DNA from: Fennellomyces sp. T-0311
Taxonomy: Eukaryota; Mucoromycota; Mucoromycetes; Mucorales; Lichtheimiaceae
DNA length: 64,000 nt
Reading direction: 5' to 3'
NCBI GenBank assembly: GCA_025266875.1
Contig: JALLLT010000035.1
Location: 1 to 64,000 of the forward strand
Below, in pieces: positions 23,081 to 34,993 of this stretch. The position numbers and the translations under genes were made by a program. Position 1 is the first letter of the stretch; the number at the start of each line of letters is the position of its first letter. The notes under the pieces were generated by a model. It saw only the letters and a list, made by a program, of their open reading frames with translations. It searched no databases and was not told the origin of the DNA.

Positions 23081-24817
23081 TCAGTCATGTGCCACTTTTA
23101 CCTTATGGGCATGACGATACCACAACACGCTGTTCTTCCGCTTGACGTTGCTGACGGCCACCCACTGGCCGCACTGATGGCACAGCCCCTCCACCAAGTC
23201 CTGGTCGACCCAACGCGTCTCGACGGGCTGGATGAACGGCCTGCCCGAGACGGACGAGATGCCATGGAAGAATTGCTTGTGGTACCTTTGGAGAAAAAGC
23301 TTCTAAGAATAATGTTCGCTATAAGCTTTTTTTAGATGGACTTACCAAAAAGCGCTATTTTTCAGCTGCAACCATTTGCCAGGACTGCACGTATCACAAA
23401 GGCCCTCCTTGGCCTGGCCATTATAGCGGACCCAGCGTGGAGTGTACTGATCATCGTCGAACCGCATCTTCTGCCGCCTTGGCCTGGCTTCGGGATCCGT
23501 GCGAGCAGCATCCACATCCCTCTGCGCCATGTCGGGGAAGTCGGCGTCGCCCGGCTCAACCACGTCGCCCTCGTCGTCATCCTTGTTCTTCTTGCGCTTG
23601 GTGGGCCGGGGCGCTGTCGGGGGTATCTGGGGAGCGCTGGCTGGCATCATGGCTGGCTGTTGTGGGTAAAAGTACGGGTGGAGCGGCGGCGGCGGGGGTT
23701 GATTGTACGTGCGGTAGTAATCCATCGGAGGTTCTTGCTTCATATGCAACGGAGCTTGTTGGTACGGAGGCGGCGGCGGTGCTGGTGGATACGTTTGCTG
23801 CTGGTAATAGAACGGTGAAGGCTGCTGCGGCGCGGGCTTGACGAACGGTGGCGGCGGCGACGGTGGTCGAGGCGACGTGGGATGTTGCATAAACTCAAAC
23901 ATGTGAGCGTATTCCCCTGCCGGATTGTCGCCCGTGCCATTCATCACCATGCCATCCTGCGTCCAGGAAAGTTTGGCTGCCTCGACGTCTTCGTTCTCCG
24001 TAGATGACGACGAGCTTGCCAGATTGGGCAGAAGATCCGACCGCCCCAAGAACGATTGCGGCATGGTTTTCCAACTCATGTTGACATCGTACGAGTGGCG
24101 TCGCATGGCCTCGGATTCGCTTGACATGCCCAAATCGTCGTCCCAACTGGGCTTTTGCTGGGTTGCAAGGGACATGTCGTCCTGCCACGGAGTGCCTAAT
24201 TATTGCAAGGGATTAGCAAGGCAACACAAGCGTAACAAAATTTTTATGCGCATAATGATCGGGTCAACATGCGAAAAAAAACAATCGACGAGGCCACGCA
24301 GCAGCACAGATATGCAGAACGCATCACCGTATAAAAAGGGTGCTGACTGCATAAAAGACCGCCTCTTTTTCTCTCTCTCTACCGCTTCTCCCAACTTACT
24401 TTTGCCTTGATCGGGCTTGCTCGTGGTCGGGAGTCGGTTAAAGCTGGCCAACAGCAGGGCCGCATCGATCGAGTTGCGTTGCTGCAGCAAATGAATATCC
24501 AAATGGCTTTGCTTGTTCACATCGTACGGCAGGCCCAGCACCGCAGGGCTGCTTTTGCGTTTGTCGTACCGTGTGAGCAACAATGCAGGGTCAAGTGAAG
24601 TGCTACTTGACTCTGGCTTCATTGTGCTGGATCCGCCAACGTCTTCGGTCGTTATGGATGGAATGACAGACCCGTATTCGGGAATGCTCGACAGCGTGGT
24701 TGAAGGGGCGGCCATGGAGCGCTGAAAATGACTCGATCGGGATTGGTCATCAGTGTTTGCATAATGCACCCGTTGCGAGTCTTTGGAATGCGGTGCAATG
24801 TAATCCTGTATATTCAT
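23081..24817 (-). CDS. Rua1-C-domain transcription regulator
   Basis: Putative transcription regulator. Exon 1 (24817 to about 24398, MNIQDYIAPHSKDSQ...) is Ser/Thr-rich. Exon 2 adds a long Pro/Gln/Tyr-rich region (KPAPQQPSPFYYQQQ, PPPPPYQQ) and a basic cluster RPTKRKKNK. The C-terminal domain starts at YTPRWVRYNGQAKEGLCDTC, continues LKNSAFWYHKQFFHGISSVS across the last intron, and ends CHQCGQWVAVSNVKRKNSVL then WYRHAHK. Paired CxxC motifs and late histidines suggest zinc binding. This matches the fungal Rua1 C-terminal domain, first named from an Ustilago regulator of glycolipid synthesis. The target pathway here is unknown. The stop at 23081 assumes that the GTAAAA after HAHK is not used as a donor. 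Confidence 0.82.
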
Positions 24818-26148
24818 TGGAAACTGGCTCTGGAAAGGGGGAGAGTTTGCTCGGAAAAATCAAGTGGAAAAAGGAAAGGAAAAGGTTTTCGTTCAGTGAA
24901 ATAAAGAAAAAAAAAGCATCTGGTGCTTTAGCTTATGAGTTGTCAGAAAGTGCGCAAACCATATAAACTCAACCAGACGCCGTGACGTGGTTGCACCCCC
25001 ACCCCACCCATACACACGCTCGCTCGGCCTGTCGCGGCAATAGCCTCTTTGAAACATGCCGAATCACTGCATCTTGCTCCACAATAAAATTTAGCATGGT
25101 GTGCTTTTCAGCCATGCTGCTCCTTCCGGTCGTACAGATCAAATGGCACGTAGACTATATAAGGCATCTGCGCATCAACGCGCAATAACCCCCTCTGATC
25201 TGCTTGCAAGACGAAGCTATTGAAAAATGCTACCGCACCTCTGATCACCCCACATTAGTCTCTGGCTTATATAATGGGCGCTTCCAGAGCATCCATCCCC
25301 TCCTATTCGCCCGCTCTTGTGCAACCCTGATCAATGTAATACACACGCACACAGCACGCATAATTCGACTGTCCAAGCAGCACCTTGACAACTATATATA
25401 GACTGTTCTTCGTCTCACAGCTGCAACCATGCTTTCTGTTTACATGTGCACGCCACATCGCCGTCTTCCTATTCGAAGCAACAGCCGCATGAGCAGAAAC
25501 ACAGCATTCAGCCATCTTTAACGATAAGCTTTCACGGACAGACTCCCCCTTATTTTTTGTTCTCACTCTTGCCACGTTCTTTAATCATCCTTATGCACAC
25601 TAATTGTTGCTCTCGCTGTTCATCCAAGCTAATATTCGCTGTGCAATAGCTGCATTGCATGAATTACAACAGACAAAATCCAAGCTCCGTCCACGACCGT
25701 CTTCTGACTGCTTTGCAGGAAGATGGTTCGGTCAGGCAGCAGCGGCCCTATGCATAAATAAAAGTGGCAATGCTTTGTAGTTTCTTAAAAAGGGCCATCA
25801 TACCAGAGTTTTGGAATAGCCGGCAAGCTCGTGCTCGTCCAGAAAAAATAGTCCCATTGTGACAGCGATCACTTAATTGACCGCATGATCTTGCACTAGC
25901 ATCACCACGCTTAAAAGGATCGACAAGAAACAAAAACACCCTGTGTGTCCACCATCACCACATGAACCGTTGCCTTTGTACTCAGCATTCAGAAATTTAA
26001 AATTTCAATGTTCGACAGTAACTTTTTAAGACACTTGTCACACAAGCTGCTCGGTTTGCACAGTCCAGTGATGTGACTTTTTTATCCCACAAATACCGTA
26101 GGTATCCATCCAATTACCTTTTTGAAAGCAAACGCTCTGTTTTGTTTA
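24818..26148. other. Intergenic region with three TATA-like elements
   Basis: 1.3 kb between the Rua1-like gene and the membrane-protein gene. TATATAAG-like sequences on the plus strand occur near 25157, 25267 and 25394. No conserved ORF follows them. It also includes CT-rich and CA-rich stretches. Confidence 0.45.
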
Positions 26149-26630
26149 TTAACGGTTACTTGGGAATACAGCAGCGGGAGAGGGTCGTTCTATCACTGGG
26201 TATGGATCTTCACTCGGTTGTTGCGGCTGATCACTGGTATACATGGGTAATTCCGCTTTGTCACTTTTGCCTCGTCCGGTACATTTTCTGCATGGATACG
26301 AACATAGATAGCCGCAGTAATACCAATCCAAATGTTCAGAAAGCCATCGCTCCAGTCCGCAACATTTGAAACAAAACGCAACGGGGATGTAAAATGGATA
26401 GCAAATCACAATGACATGAAACTTCCAGTCGAGGCATTCCGTTCGTAGACCTGTTGTTGTATACTTAAATAAGGATCACCGCAATTGCCTGATCCGTCGA
26501 TAAAGGACTTACTTGCACAGCCCCCTCCTTGCGTCTCGGCACGCATTTCAGCCACGACCGCATACAGCCATACGAGAATGATCAATACAATAAGAGGGAT
26601 GAGGATCGCAAGAAACGTTAATCCTTCCAT
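26149..26630 (-). CDS. Small cysteine-rich membrane protein, unknown function
   Basis: Not recognised. Two exons join through an intron that begins GTAAGT after GGGCA and ends CAACAG, giving about 140 residues. The N-terminus MEGLTFLAILIPLIVLIILV is a transmembrane or signal-anchor helix. After the splice, HVIVICYPFYIPVAFCF is a second hydrophobic segment. About ten cysteines follow or flank it, including FKCCGLERW, YYCGYLCSYPCRKCTGRG. The tail is hydrophilic and Pro/Ser-rich (PVIERPSPAAVFPSNR). Cysteine clustering by the membrane may mean metal binding or palmitoylation. The next gene upstream, on the same strand, encodes another unknown membrane protein. Confidence 0.55.
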
Positions 26631-26903
26631 TTGAAACGTTAAAAAGAGTATGTATTCTAGCGATATCTTGGTTCTTCATGCTTTTCTTTTCGTTACCAGA
26701 AGGTCCCACATGATGTTACACCAGTTGCTCAGCTTGAGCTGGCTACCAAGTTCTGTCACTTAATACTCCCAGTTTTCCATTTCACATTCATCAGTTAGGT
26801 GTCCAAGAAATGAACGGCTACGATAGAATATAGAAAAAGTATCTCATGTCAAACGTAGATACATAAGCATAAAATTCAGTAAAGGTTGATCGATACTTTG
26901 CAA

Positions 26904-27443
26904 TTACGGTTCGTGCACACTTAGTTTATTACCGACAGGTGGCTCCATTTCAATTTTCACAGCACCTAACCCATCTATGTTTTCGTTACCCTCTATATCA
27001 GCCTTCGCAGAAGAGCGGGAAAAGAGCTGCCTTACAGGCCGAGCAAGATGATAAAGATAATAATCTGGGCTAGAATAGAACATGGTAGACAAAAAACTTT
27101 TTACCATAGTGAGCACAAAGCGCAGAATAGTAAGAACAAGCTCAGCCACCGGTGATAGTATCATCCACGCCAACATGCACGGCAGCATAATCGCGATAAA
27201 AAGTGACGCTCCTAATTTATCTATCAAGCTTGGCCGATCTAATACAATGTGAGTTTGGAGTTCAAAGTTTCATATAACGCGTTACTTACCTTCTGGGCCA
27301 TAGATAATACGACTTCTGCTCCCCGACGCATAAATGTAAAAGACAATCAAGTAATAGACCACCGCTGCGACTGAACATCCAATAGCAATATCGCGACCAT
27401 TCGGTGTATAGCTATGTTTCTCGTTAGCTTGATCCATGTCCAT
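26904..27443 (-). CDS. Multi-span membrane protein, unknown function
   Basis: Not recognised. The first exon (from 27443) encodes MDMDQANEKHSYTPNGRD and a membrane segment AIGCSVAAVVYYLIVFYIYA. After a GT-AG intron of about 57 nt the second exon continues DRPSLIDKLGASLFIAIMLP, then AWMILSPVAELVLTILRFVL. This makes three or four hydrophobic helices in about 160 residues. The C-terminal tail is soluble and ends GNKLSVHEP. No signature motif was seen. Its position beside another small membrane protein on the same strand (spacing about 270 nt) is noted, but there is no evidence of a shared role. Confidence 0.55.
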
Positions 27444-28099
27444 GTTGAGAATGAAAAGGGCGAAAGAAGAAAGTTGTTTCTCTCCGGCAACCCTAACTTT
27501 TCGTTTTTACTTATTTGGGCACAAGGGCAACCAGTTTCCTTCAGCCCCAAAACTAGCACATATGCATCACGTGGTATCGATGAGTCTGTGTAGTTTTTTT
27601 AGGCGGTTTACACAGAGTACGGAAAAGCTTTTGTGGTTACACGCACCTTTTATATTAGATACAATATGAAAATGCTGAATGATATGGTTCTTAATATTTG
27701 TTGCGAGAAATGACGGTTTCGGTAGAAATGTTGGATATTAAACATATTATTATATGTTTGAAAAGTTATAAAAATGCTATTTAACACTTACGTAACGCAT
27801 TACAATTGTTGGCATTAAGCAGCACCGGCTGACATATCGGCCTTCCACGTATTTTTGTCTCGCCGTTCCTCGTCCCTTCGTTACATCACCCGTGCTTATT
27901 GTAGTACGTATGCAACATCCGTGCAATTATCTATTGGACCATTTTACTGAGGCTGTACGACACTCGGCTGTTGATCTGGATTCAAAAATCTGTACATCCA
28001 CAAAATGGCTACACGTGTGTTACCATAATCTCTTCATTTATTCTGACTGACATGGCCAATCGAGGATACAGCTAATAAAAAAAGTATCATAGAAAAGTG
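27444..28099. other. Intergenic region
   Basis: AT-rich spacer. No supported gene or repeat was seen. Confidence 0.5.
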
Positions 28100-29681
28100 C
28101 TATCTAGAGGAGCGTTCATTGACAACAAGATTCCCTCGAAAAAACTTTCGAAATCCGCGAAAATTAGAGATCCCTAGACCCTTGATCCTCGTCAGCACCA
28201 AATTCCGGAGACGAGGAAACCGCAGTAAGCCTCTCAAAACAGCATTGTTCATACGTATACCTTTCAATTCAAGATGACGAAGTTTCGGAAACGTCTCCAA
28301 AAACACATCCAACTCTACCATAGAGATTGTCTCCTATATAATAGGATTTGATTTGATGCATTGCCAAAGAATTTGATTGCTACTGATCGCACTGATGGCA
28401 GTCCAAAGTCAATAGCAAAACTTTGAACTTTTCGGACATCTTGCGATTCAATTCGAATCATTTTCCAGGTATCGCGGAAATTACTTATAATGTCACGAAC
28501 ATAGAATATAGCATGCTCATCTCAACGCCAACAACGGAGAATACTCTTGTTCCTGTTCGTGTTGTGGTAATGTTCTCTTGTACAAAAGCATGGATCAGTT
28601 GCGGTTCATAGAAACCATCAATCTGGTAATCTCTGGTGTGTTGTGGATACACGTTGATCTTAATTTCTTGGAGCCGAGGACAATGTAACACCACTCTATT
28701 TAGTATCGTCATCAGCGTGGTCCTTGCGTGTGCGAGCGAGACCTGATATTTTACTGATTCTATATTGATAGTAAGTCTCTCAAGGTTCGGCATAGCTTGA
28801 AACATATCTTCGGGGCCCAGTCCAAGATGACGTATGCCGAAAATGTCAAGGGTAATACACAGATCAGTAAGTGCTGCGCATTGTCCAGGTTCCAGCGCAA
28901 ACGCTGGTGGTGGTGCCCTAGCTCTTTGATGGGCAAGTGAAGTTACTAATCGTTGTACGCCACGTGCCATTGTCTGTTACCTCATTAAATGATAAGGAAT
29001 ATTATCATTGTGTGATTCCAGAGAAAGACAGATCAAGTTTCAAAAATTATGTAAAAGTCGCTTTATCATATACAAGATATGCCCTTCAGTAACGCCAGTT
29101 GTGATTCTGAGATGCGTGAGACTGCGGGCACCGAGTCGCGAAAATGTATCAAACCACGTATCATTCAATCGAAAGGAAATTAATGAAAATGTTGCTTTTG
29201 TTTAATTTTAGTTCGGAAATTAATACGTCAAAGTAGATATTAACAAACCTTTGTTGATTGAAGTGCAATTCCATTCAGTAAGTATGTTCATCATACGTTC
29301 CAAGGTAGTATACAACACGTTAGCATCAAAATTCGACATGAATTCTGGCCATAGGTGATCATTGGATAACATGATGTTGCGGACTCGAGATCCAGGGAAC
29401 CGTGTTATAAATGGACGTAGCGCCTGACTTGGATCGCAATGACCACCTTCATCAGAGATTGTTCTCACGATTCCATCCCATCCTAGCATGTTTAAACGCA
29501 GATAACGATTCATTCTACCGGAAAGTCGAATGCATTCCGCAAACGTGAAATCGGAGTATATCGCAAAACGAAGCTCCGCGGGTATCCTTTCAAAGTGAGA
29601 TATAATTGGTAGCGATGTGTTCACAGCTGGATCAGTTTCCCCAGGTGCTGCAACCAGCGTGTTGATATCCATAATGGACAA
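28100..29681 (-). pseudogene. F-box/LRR-like gene with frame breaks
   Basis: Related in style to F-box/LRR substrate receptors of SCF ubiquitin ligases. Exon 1 (29681-29220) has an F-box-like segment, FERIPAELRFAIYSDFTF. An intron leads to FSRLGARSLTHLRITTGV and further repeat-like segments: CAALTDLCITLDIFG, MPNLERLTINIES and FPKLRHLELKGIRM. The frame breaks at least twice: between LLHN and LKLDLSFSGIT near 29050, in a T run one base short, and between MLYSM and VRDIISNF near 28495. A third discontinuity lies near 28985. An intron ending TTATATAG (about 28325) joins the last exon. Most likely a decaying gene, although homopolymer assembly errors could explain some breaks. Confidence 0.6.
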
Positions 29682-30370
29682 GGAGTGTAAAAAGTGAAAA
29701 GAGAGAATGCCCAGACTTTATACACCTACCAGTGATATCATTTCATTCACAAAAGTTGTCGCGCGCTGCAGCTCATTGTGCTAAACGATCAGACCGAGTA
29801 TAATGAGATATAAAGGAGGTTAGGCGGTGCGTACCATGATGCTCCAGTCGATGACTCAGAGCTTATTCGTAAGATTCAAATCAACTTGGACGTGATGCTT
29901 TTACTTGTGGTGAAGCAACCACAGATGATAATAAAAGATATTATTGGATAACACATATCGGTTCAACATCATCACGAAGTGTACTTACATAGTAACTTGT
30001 CTACACAGATTAAGTATTTCACCGTATGAAAGAATAGGATAAACTCAACAGAACATGAAATTGACTCCAATATAGCAATGCGATTATTACACTGCAGGGT
30101 GGATGCCATGGGCATCCTCAGATCCGCATGACCAGGACAAAGGAAGGGATCCTATACGCCCTCTATCCATTCGAGCAATTCTGAAGACGGAACACTTTCT
30201 AAACTGCCATCGCTGACCCGATACACGAAAAGATATAAAAATGTAGAGTGTTGAATTCAATAAAGCATATGCGAAACTTCAAAAAATACTTTTATAAGTC
30301 TCTTTTAATTCTTTGTACCGTTTGATCCCCCTCATCACCATTAAGCCAATTACTCGAATTAGCAGCTTTT
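29682..30370. other. Intergenic region
   Basis: AT-rich; no supported feature. Confidence 0.5.
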
Positions 30371-32275
30371 TTATTCTCTTATTCTCACCGTGATGCCTTC
30401 AGCTTCATAGTTTTTATCTGCAATGTCATGTTCCTTAGCATCACTAAACAGTGGTTGCCTTTCAGTTGGGCACATTCTCATGAACTCTTCCTCGGCCTTC
30501 TCCTTTTGCTCTTCTCTCTTGTGTGCGATAGCCTTGGTACGCATCATCTTACCACGGAACAAGAATGCGCAAAAGCAAAGTACGCCTGATAATCCTGCTT
30601 GGACTACCAAGGCATTGCGCATATTGTTGGGTGGCTCTCCGTCAGCCTCACGGGTTTGGTCCATGCAGTTGATGATCACAAAGCCAAAAAGTTGACCGCC
30701 TTGCCAAAGAATAGAACTTGATGTTCCTTCGGCTACTGGATAACTTGCTAGACGTTTTTTTTTTAAAAAAAAATCAGTACCCTATATTGGGCAGTGAGAA
30801 TTGTTTCTAAATCACTTACTTTCACTACCAAGTTCTATAACTACCGGAACCATGAACGACAAGAAGAACTGATCCATTACCAGCACAAATTGGATAGCGG
30901 CATATGCGTTCGTTCGAACTAACAATAAGGCAAAAGTTATGTGATTCACCCATATTTTTAGAAATTTATACCTACTGATAAAAATGAATCCCACATCGCA
31001 AAGTAGAATCATGGGCGCAAACATCTTTAAGAATAACGTGTGCTGTTTTGTTTTATCAAGTACTAAACCCGATACAGCTTTCACTCAGGTTAATGTTTTT
31101 CTCGCGTATGAAACACAGGAAATGGCAACTTACTAGAGCCCACGATCCCCGAGAAAAAACCAAATGCATTCAAACGTCCTGCTTGTTCTGCAGTATATCC
31201 GTAAGGTGCAATCACTTCGGCGAAAACAGCACCAAATCCGATACTGAGGCCAATATTAATTCCATGGACAATGAAGAGGAGCCAAAAGTTAAAGTTTTTT
31301 GCCAGTAATTTGATGCCGTGGCGAAGCGAAGGTCGTACTTCGTCATCAATCAACGACGGAGGTTCTGGAGGCTTGGAAGGTGTAAACAGCGTAGGAACAA
31401 GAAAAGCTCCTGAAATAATTGTGATGATCAATAGCTATTTCATAGATTTAGTGTATGATCAATAAAGGAATGTAGAGAGTATGTACCGTCATCGGAAGTT
31501 GCTCCGGGAGAGTGGTGATGGCTGGAACCATAAACATACTCATAATCGCACCATAGTTTGACGCTGGGGTTCATATCATTCAGATACTGCCGCAATATTC
31601 CTAATGGTCTAAATGTACTTACCCACAAGCATTCCGGCTGTCGCGCGCCAACGTTCCGTAAACCAGGTTGCCGCAAACTATCACTGAATATTTAATCTGG
31701 TGCTCTTGTCTCTCTAGCCCGTTTTTACCTTGGTCATGATATTTAAAGAAACAGGTAATGCTCCTGAGCCAATGGCTTGTCCAACAAACAAAAGCACAAC
31801 CGATTTGATCTTGCTAGAGATAAAGCGCAAGAGCGATCCGGTGACACATAAAAGTCCTGCAAGAATAAGCTTAAAACAAGATCAATAAATACCGAGCCCA
31901 AGTGAAAAAAAAATAACCACTTACCGATTTCTTTACACCGAAACGCTCATAAATCCACCCAGTAAAGAAACTGAAAATAATGTATACCAAGGTCTGTATT
32001 GTGGCAAGCCAGTTGACAACCGTCAAATCAATGGAATAAAACTGGGAAGTTTGGTTGGGAACAACACTGAAAGTAAATTGGAATAAGGCGGCGGCGGCAC
32101 GTAGGAGTATAAGCGCAAAGAGAACCAGCCAAGCTCTTGGGTATGTTCGTAGTTCTGGTCCATCTCTGGTATTGATGGATGGATCGTTTGAAGAAGCGTC
32201 ATCGTCGTCGCTGTGCAGGTATTCATCACCGTCGTGAAGCGCTCTCGTTTTACCGTATATGTTTAGGTTTTGCAT
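30371..32275 (-). CDS. FLVCR-like major facilitator transporter
   Basis: MFS transporter of the FLVCR-related group; animal members have been linked to choline, ethanolamine and heme transport. The N-terminal cytosolic tail is acidic (DGDEYLHSDDDDASSNDPS). The first helices follow as RAWLVLFALILLRAAAALFQ, then VVNWLATIQTLVYIIFSFFT and WIYERFGVKKS, where the family has a conserved DRFG-type loop. Later exons encode LLFVGQAIGSGALPVSLNIM, then FAATWFTERWRATAGML, matching the family's A.WF....R.TA segment. The central loop has PSKPPEPPSLIDDEVRPS. The C-terminus is hydrophilic, with KREEQKEKAEEEFMR. Introns are short, with boundaries near 31925, 31730 and 31680. The substrate in this fungus is not known. 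Confidence 0.78.
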
Positions 32276-33294
32276 TGGATAGAAGAAAAAAAATATGACT
32301 GACCCATTCCTGTCTCCTGTGTTTATGCTAGAGTTTTCCCTGGGTTTCTTGTTTCGGGTCGGCTTATTTTGTTGTTGCTATTGAAACCGAACAACAAAAT
32401 GTTACCATGGTTATTCCGCTTCTTGACACCTTCCTCGTTAGGAAAATCATCTCGTATCTTCCTTTGACGGCTTTGGAGGTTGGCATCATTGTCATTGGTT
32501 CGAAGCGGAAAATCCATGTTTTGAAGGATCGGAATTTGTCCTGCAGGGCCACTGCGCTGAATTCTATGTGTCCTTTCCTAAACTTCTTTCCGCCACGACG
32601 TGGGTTCCCTTTCAGACAAGTGCTAACTTATTCATATCGCACGACCTTCGTCAGAATGAAGTCGGCAAAAGTTGCGCAACGGGCCATGCGTCGAGCTCCC
32701 TCATCAGAAGGGTCCTTATATCATACTGCATACGTATGTCTCAAGCTTCTGAATTTTGGTAAGCCTCTAATGCGGCGCCTACTGCCAGTTATTTCCGTTT
32801 TCCAACATCTACGCCGTCGTTACCAAGGAGTAAAGACAGGGTGATAAAATCCCCAACCTATGAAGTAGTAGTGAAAATTAAGGTGCTGCGTCTCTTCCAT
32901 AGAACGATAGCTGTGAGATTGGGGTAACTTGATCTTGTACTGCATACATCTTCTGGTGAACCATCAGTAAACTAGTGTATATTACTTTTATCGTTACTAC
33001 CATATCCCTTTCCTCTATACAGTACTCAAATAAATACTTATCCTTTGCCACCGTAAAACGATACAGTCACTACGTTTCTAAACTGAATACCCGCATCAAA
33101 GCACCACAAGAAACAATACAATTGTGCTTTCCGCTGCAACTCATACTTGCTGCTTTCAGCAACAGTATTCAGAGATACTATCGTACATTTCGCTTATACG
33201 AATCACTTTCTCTGCCCAACTACGGAGTGTCGCCCATACATGTCATCCCCGCCAATTTTTTTCTTTCTCTTCAACTTTTTTTTTTTGAAAAAAC
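32276..33294. other. Intergenic region
   Basis: Contains an unassigned plus ORF at 32407-32844 (145 residues, Arg-rich, no family features) that is probably spurious. A pyrimidine-rich leader precedes the DBP8 start. Confidence 0.45.
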
Positions 33295-34846
33295 ATGCCT
33301 GCTGAAGCTGTTGGACGAGTAGCGGCTGCTACTGCCAAGAAAAAGGAGGAATCAGTCAAAAAGATCGCTCCACCCACTGCCAGTTTCCGCGATCTTGGTG
33401 TTGATGAATGGCTTTGCGATACGTTGAAAGCAATGCAGATCAAACGACCTTCCGAGATCCAACGGGCCTGCATACCACCCGCTTTGGCAGGTATGTGCTT
33501 ACTCTATTGACATGACGAACGATTCACATGATCCATTGCAGGGAAAGACGTGATTGGTGGCGCAAAGACTGGTTCGGGTAAAACGGCAGCATTTGCCTTG
33601 CCGATCCTTCAAAAGTTGTCAGAAGATCCTTACGGGGTGTTTGCATTGGTCTTGACACCGACGAGGTAAGCCCACCATTAGACTTTCTGGTTTCTTTTTT
33701 TGTTTTAACGCACCAGCTTCCTATCAGAGAGCTGGCTTTCCAAATTGCGGAACAGTTCCGAGTATTGGGCAGAGGCATTGGACTGAAGGATTGCATTGTT
33801 GTGGGTGGCATGGATATGACGGATCAAGCCGTCGCATTGGCCAAACGACCGCACGTCATTATCGCAACACCTGGACGCCTTCAGGATCATATTTTACACA
33901 GCACCGGGGCGGTTCACTTGTCGCGCGTAAAATTCCTGGTGATGGATGAAGCCGATATGTTACTGACACCCTCGTTCGCACCCGCCCTTGGCGATATTCT
34001 GCCGCTCTTGCCGGAAAAACGACAGACGCTTTTGTTCACAGCCACCATGACCGATTCTATATTGGCCATTCGCGACGCCAAAGAAGATCCAAAGAAACAA
34101 CCCTTCGTTCACCTTTGCGATATGAGCGTATCCACCGTAGCCACTCTCGATCAGTACTATTTATTCGTCCCGTCGCACGTACGGGCAGTTTATCTCGCAC
34201 ATATCTTACGGAGCGACAACTTTAAGGACAAATCCATCATCATCTTTTGCGGCAAGTGCCAGAACGCCCAGTTGACCGGCAATATGCTTCGCGAACTTGG
34301 TGTGCGTTGCACAGAACTCCATTCACACATGTCTCAGCAAGAACGATTGGCTTCCATCGGCAAGTTCAGAGCCGAGGTCGTCAAAGTGCTTATTTCGACA
34401 GATGTCGGCAGTCGGTATGTGCTGCTGTTATTATGCGAACGACGACGATGCTGATTTGATGCGTGTAGTGGTCTCGATATTCCCCAAGTAGAAGCAGTGA
34501 TCAATTACCATATTCCACGTGACCCTACCGATTATATCCATCGGGTGGGTCGTACTGCAAGAGCAGGCAGAGGTGGTATGGCACTTTCGATCATCTCGGA
34601 ACGTGATATTCAGCTGGTCCAAAACATCGAAGCACGGATAAGTATGTTACCGTCGATTATTTATCTAGTAGGCCGTAATTCTGACGCACATTTCTTTCTG
34701 CAGACAAAAAGCTGGAGGAGTACGAAGTGGATGAGAACGATGTTCTGAAGGAACTGACCGAGGTGACGACTGCCAAGCGGAAAGCAAGCATGAATGTGCA
34801 TGACTTGGAGAGCAAGGGCAAACGGCACAAGGCTAATAAAAAATAA
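33295..34846 (+). CDS. DBP8: DEAD-box RNA helicase Dbp8/DDX49
   Basis: Nucleolar ATP-dependent RNA helicase needed for 40S ribosome biogenesis. Motifs in order: Q motif around FRDLGVDEW then IKRPSEIQ; motif I AKTGSGKT; Ia PTREL; Ib TPGRL; II DEAD (VMDEADMLL); III SAT-type (here FTATMT); IV region [38 protein letters not shown]. The tail is basic ([17 protein letters not shown]). Introns fall at about 33491-33541, 33665-33727, 34415-34468 and 34642-34703. The two-residue segment before motif V spans an intron. All motifs are intact. Divergent or convergent with no overlap: RGD1 lies 147 nt downstream on the other strand. A TTTTTT-rich leader precedes the ATG. Confidence 0.93.
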
Positions 34847-34993
34847 ACCGCTGTGTTTTTCTCTTTGCATCTGAACATGGGCTGGTATTAACGTACGTTT
34901 GAGTTGCTGGATCGAGTGGGATCGTACAGCAGCAAAAGATGAAATAACACCTTGCGTTTATTGTTATACGGAAAAAGATGGATATATGTTACA

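Noticed and set aside
23336..23818. Plus-strand ORF of 160 residues with many Leu/Arg
   Set aside because: It is antisense to the Pro-rich exon of the Rua1-like gene; the composition is that of the opposite strand of Pro/Gln codons.
32407..32844. Plus-strand ORF of 145 residues
   Set aside because: No motif or neighbour supports it, and the region looks like degenerate intergenic sequence.
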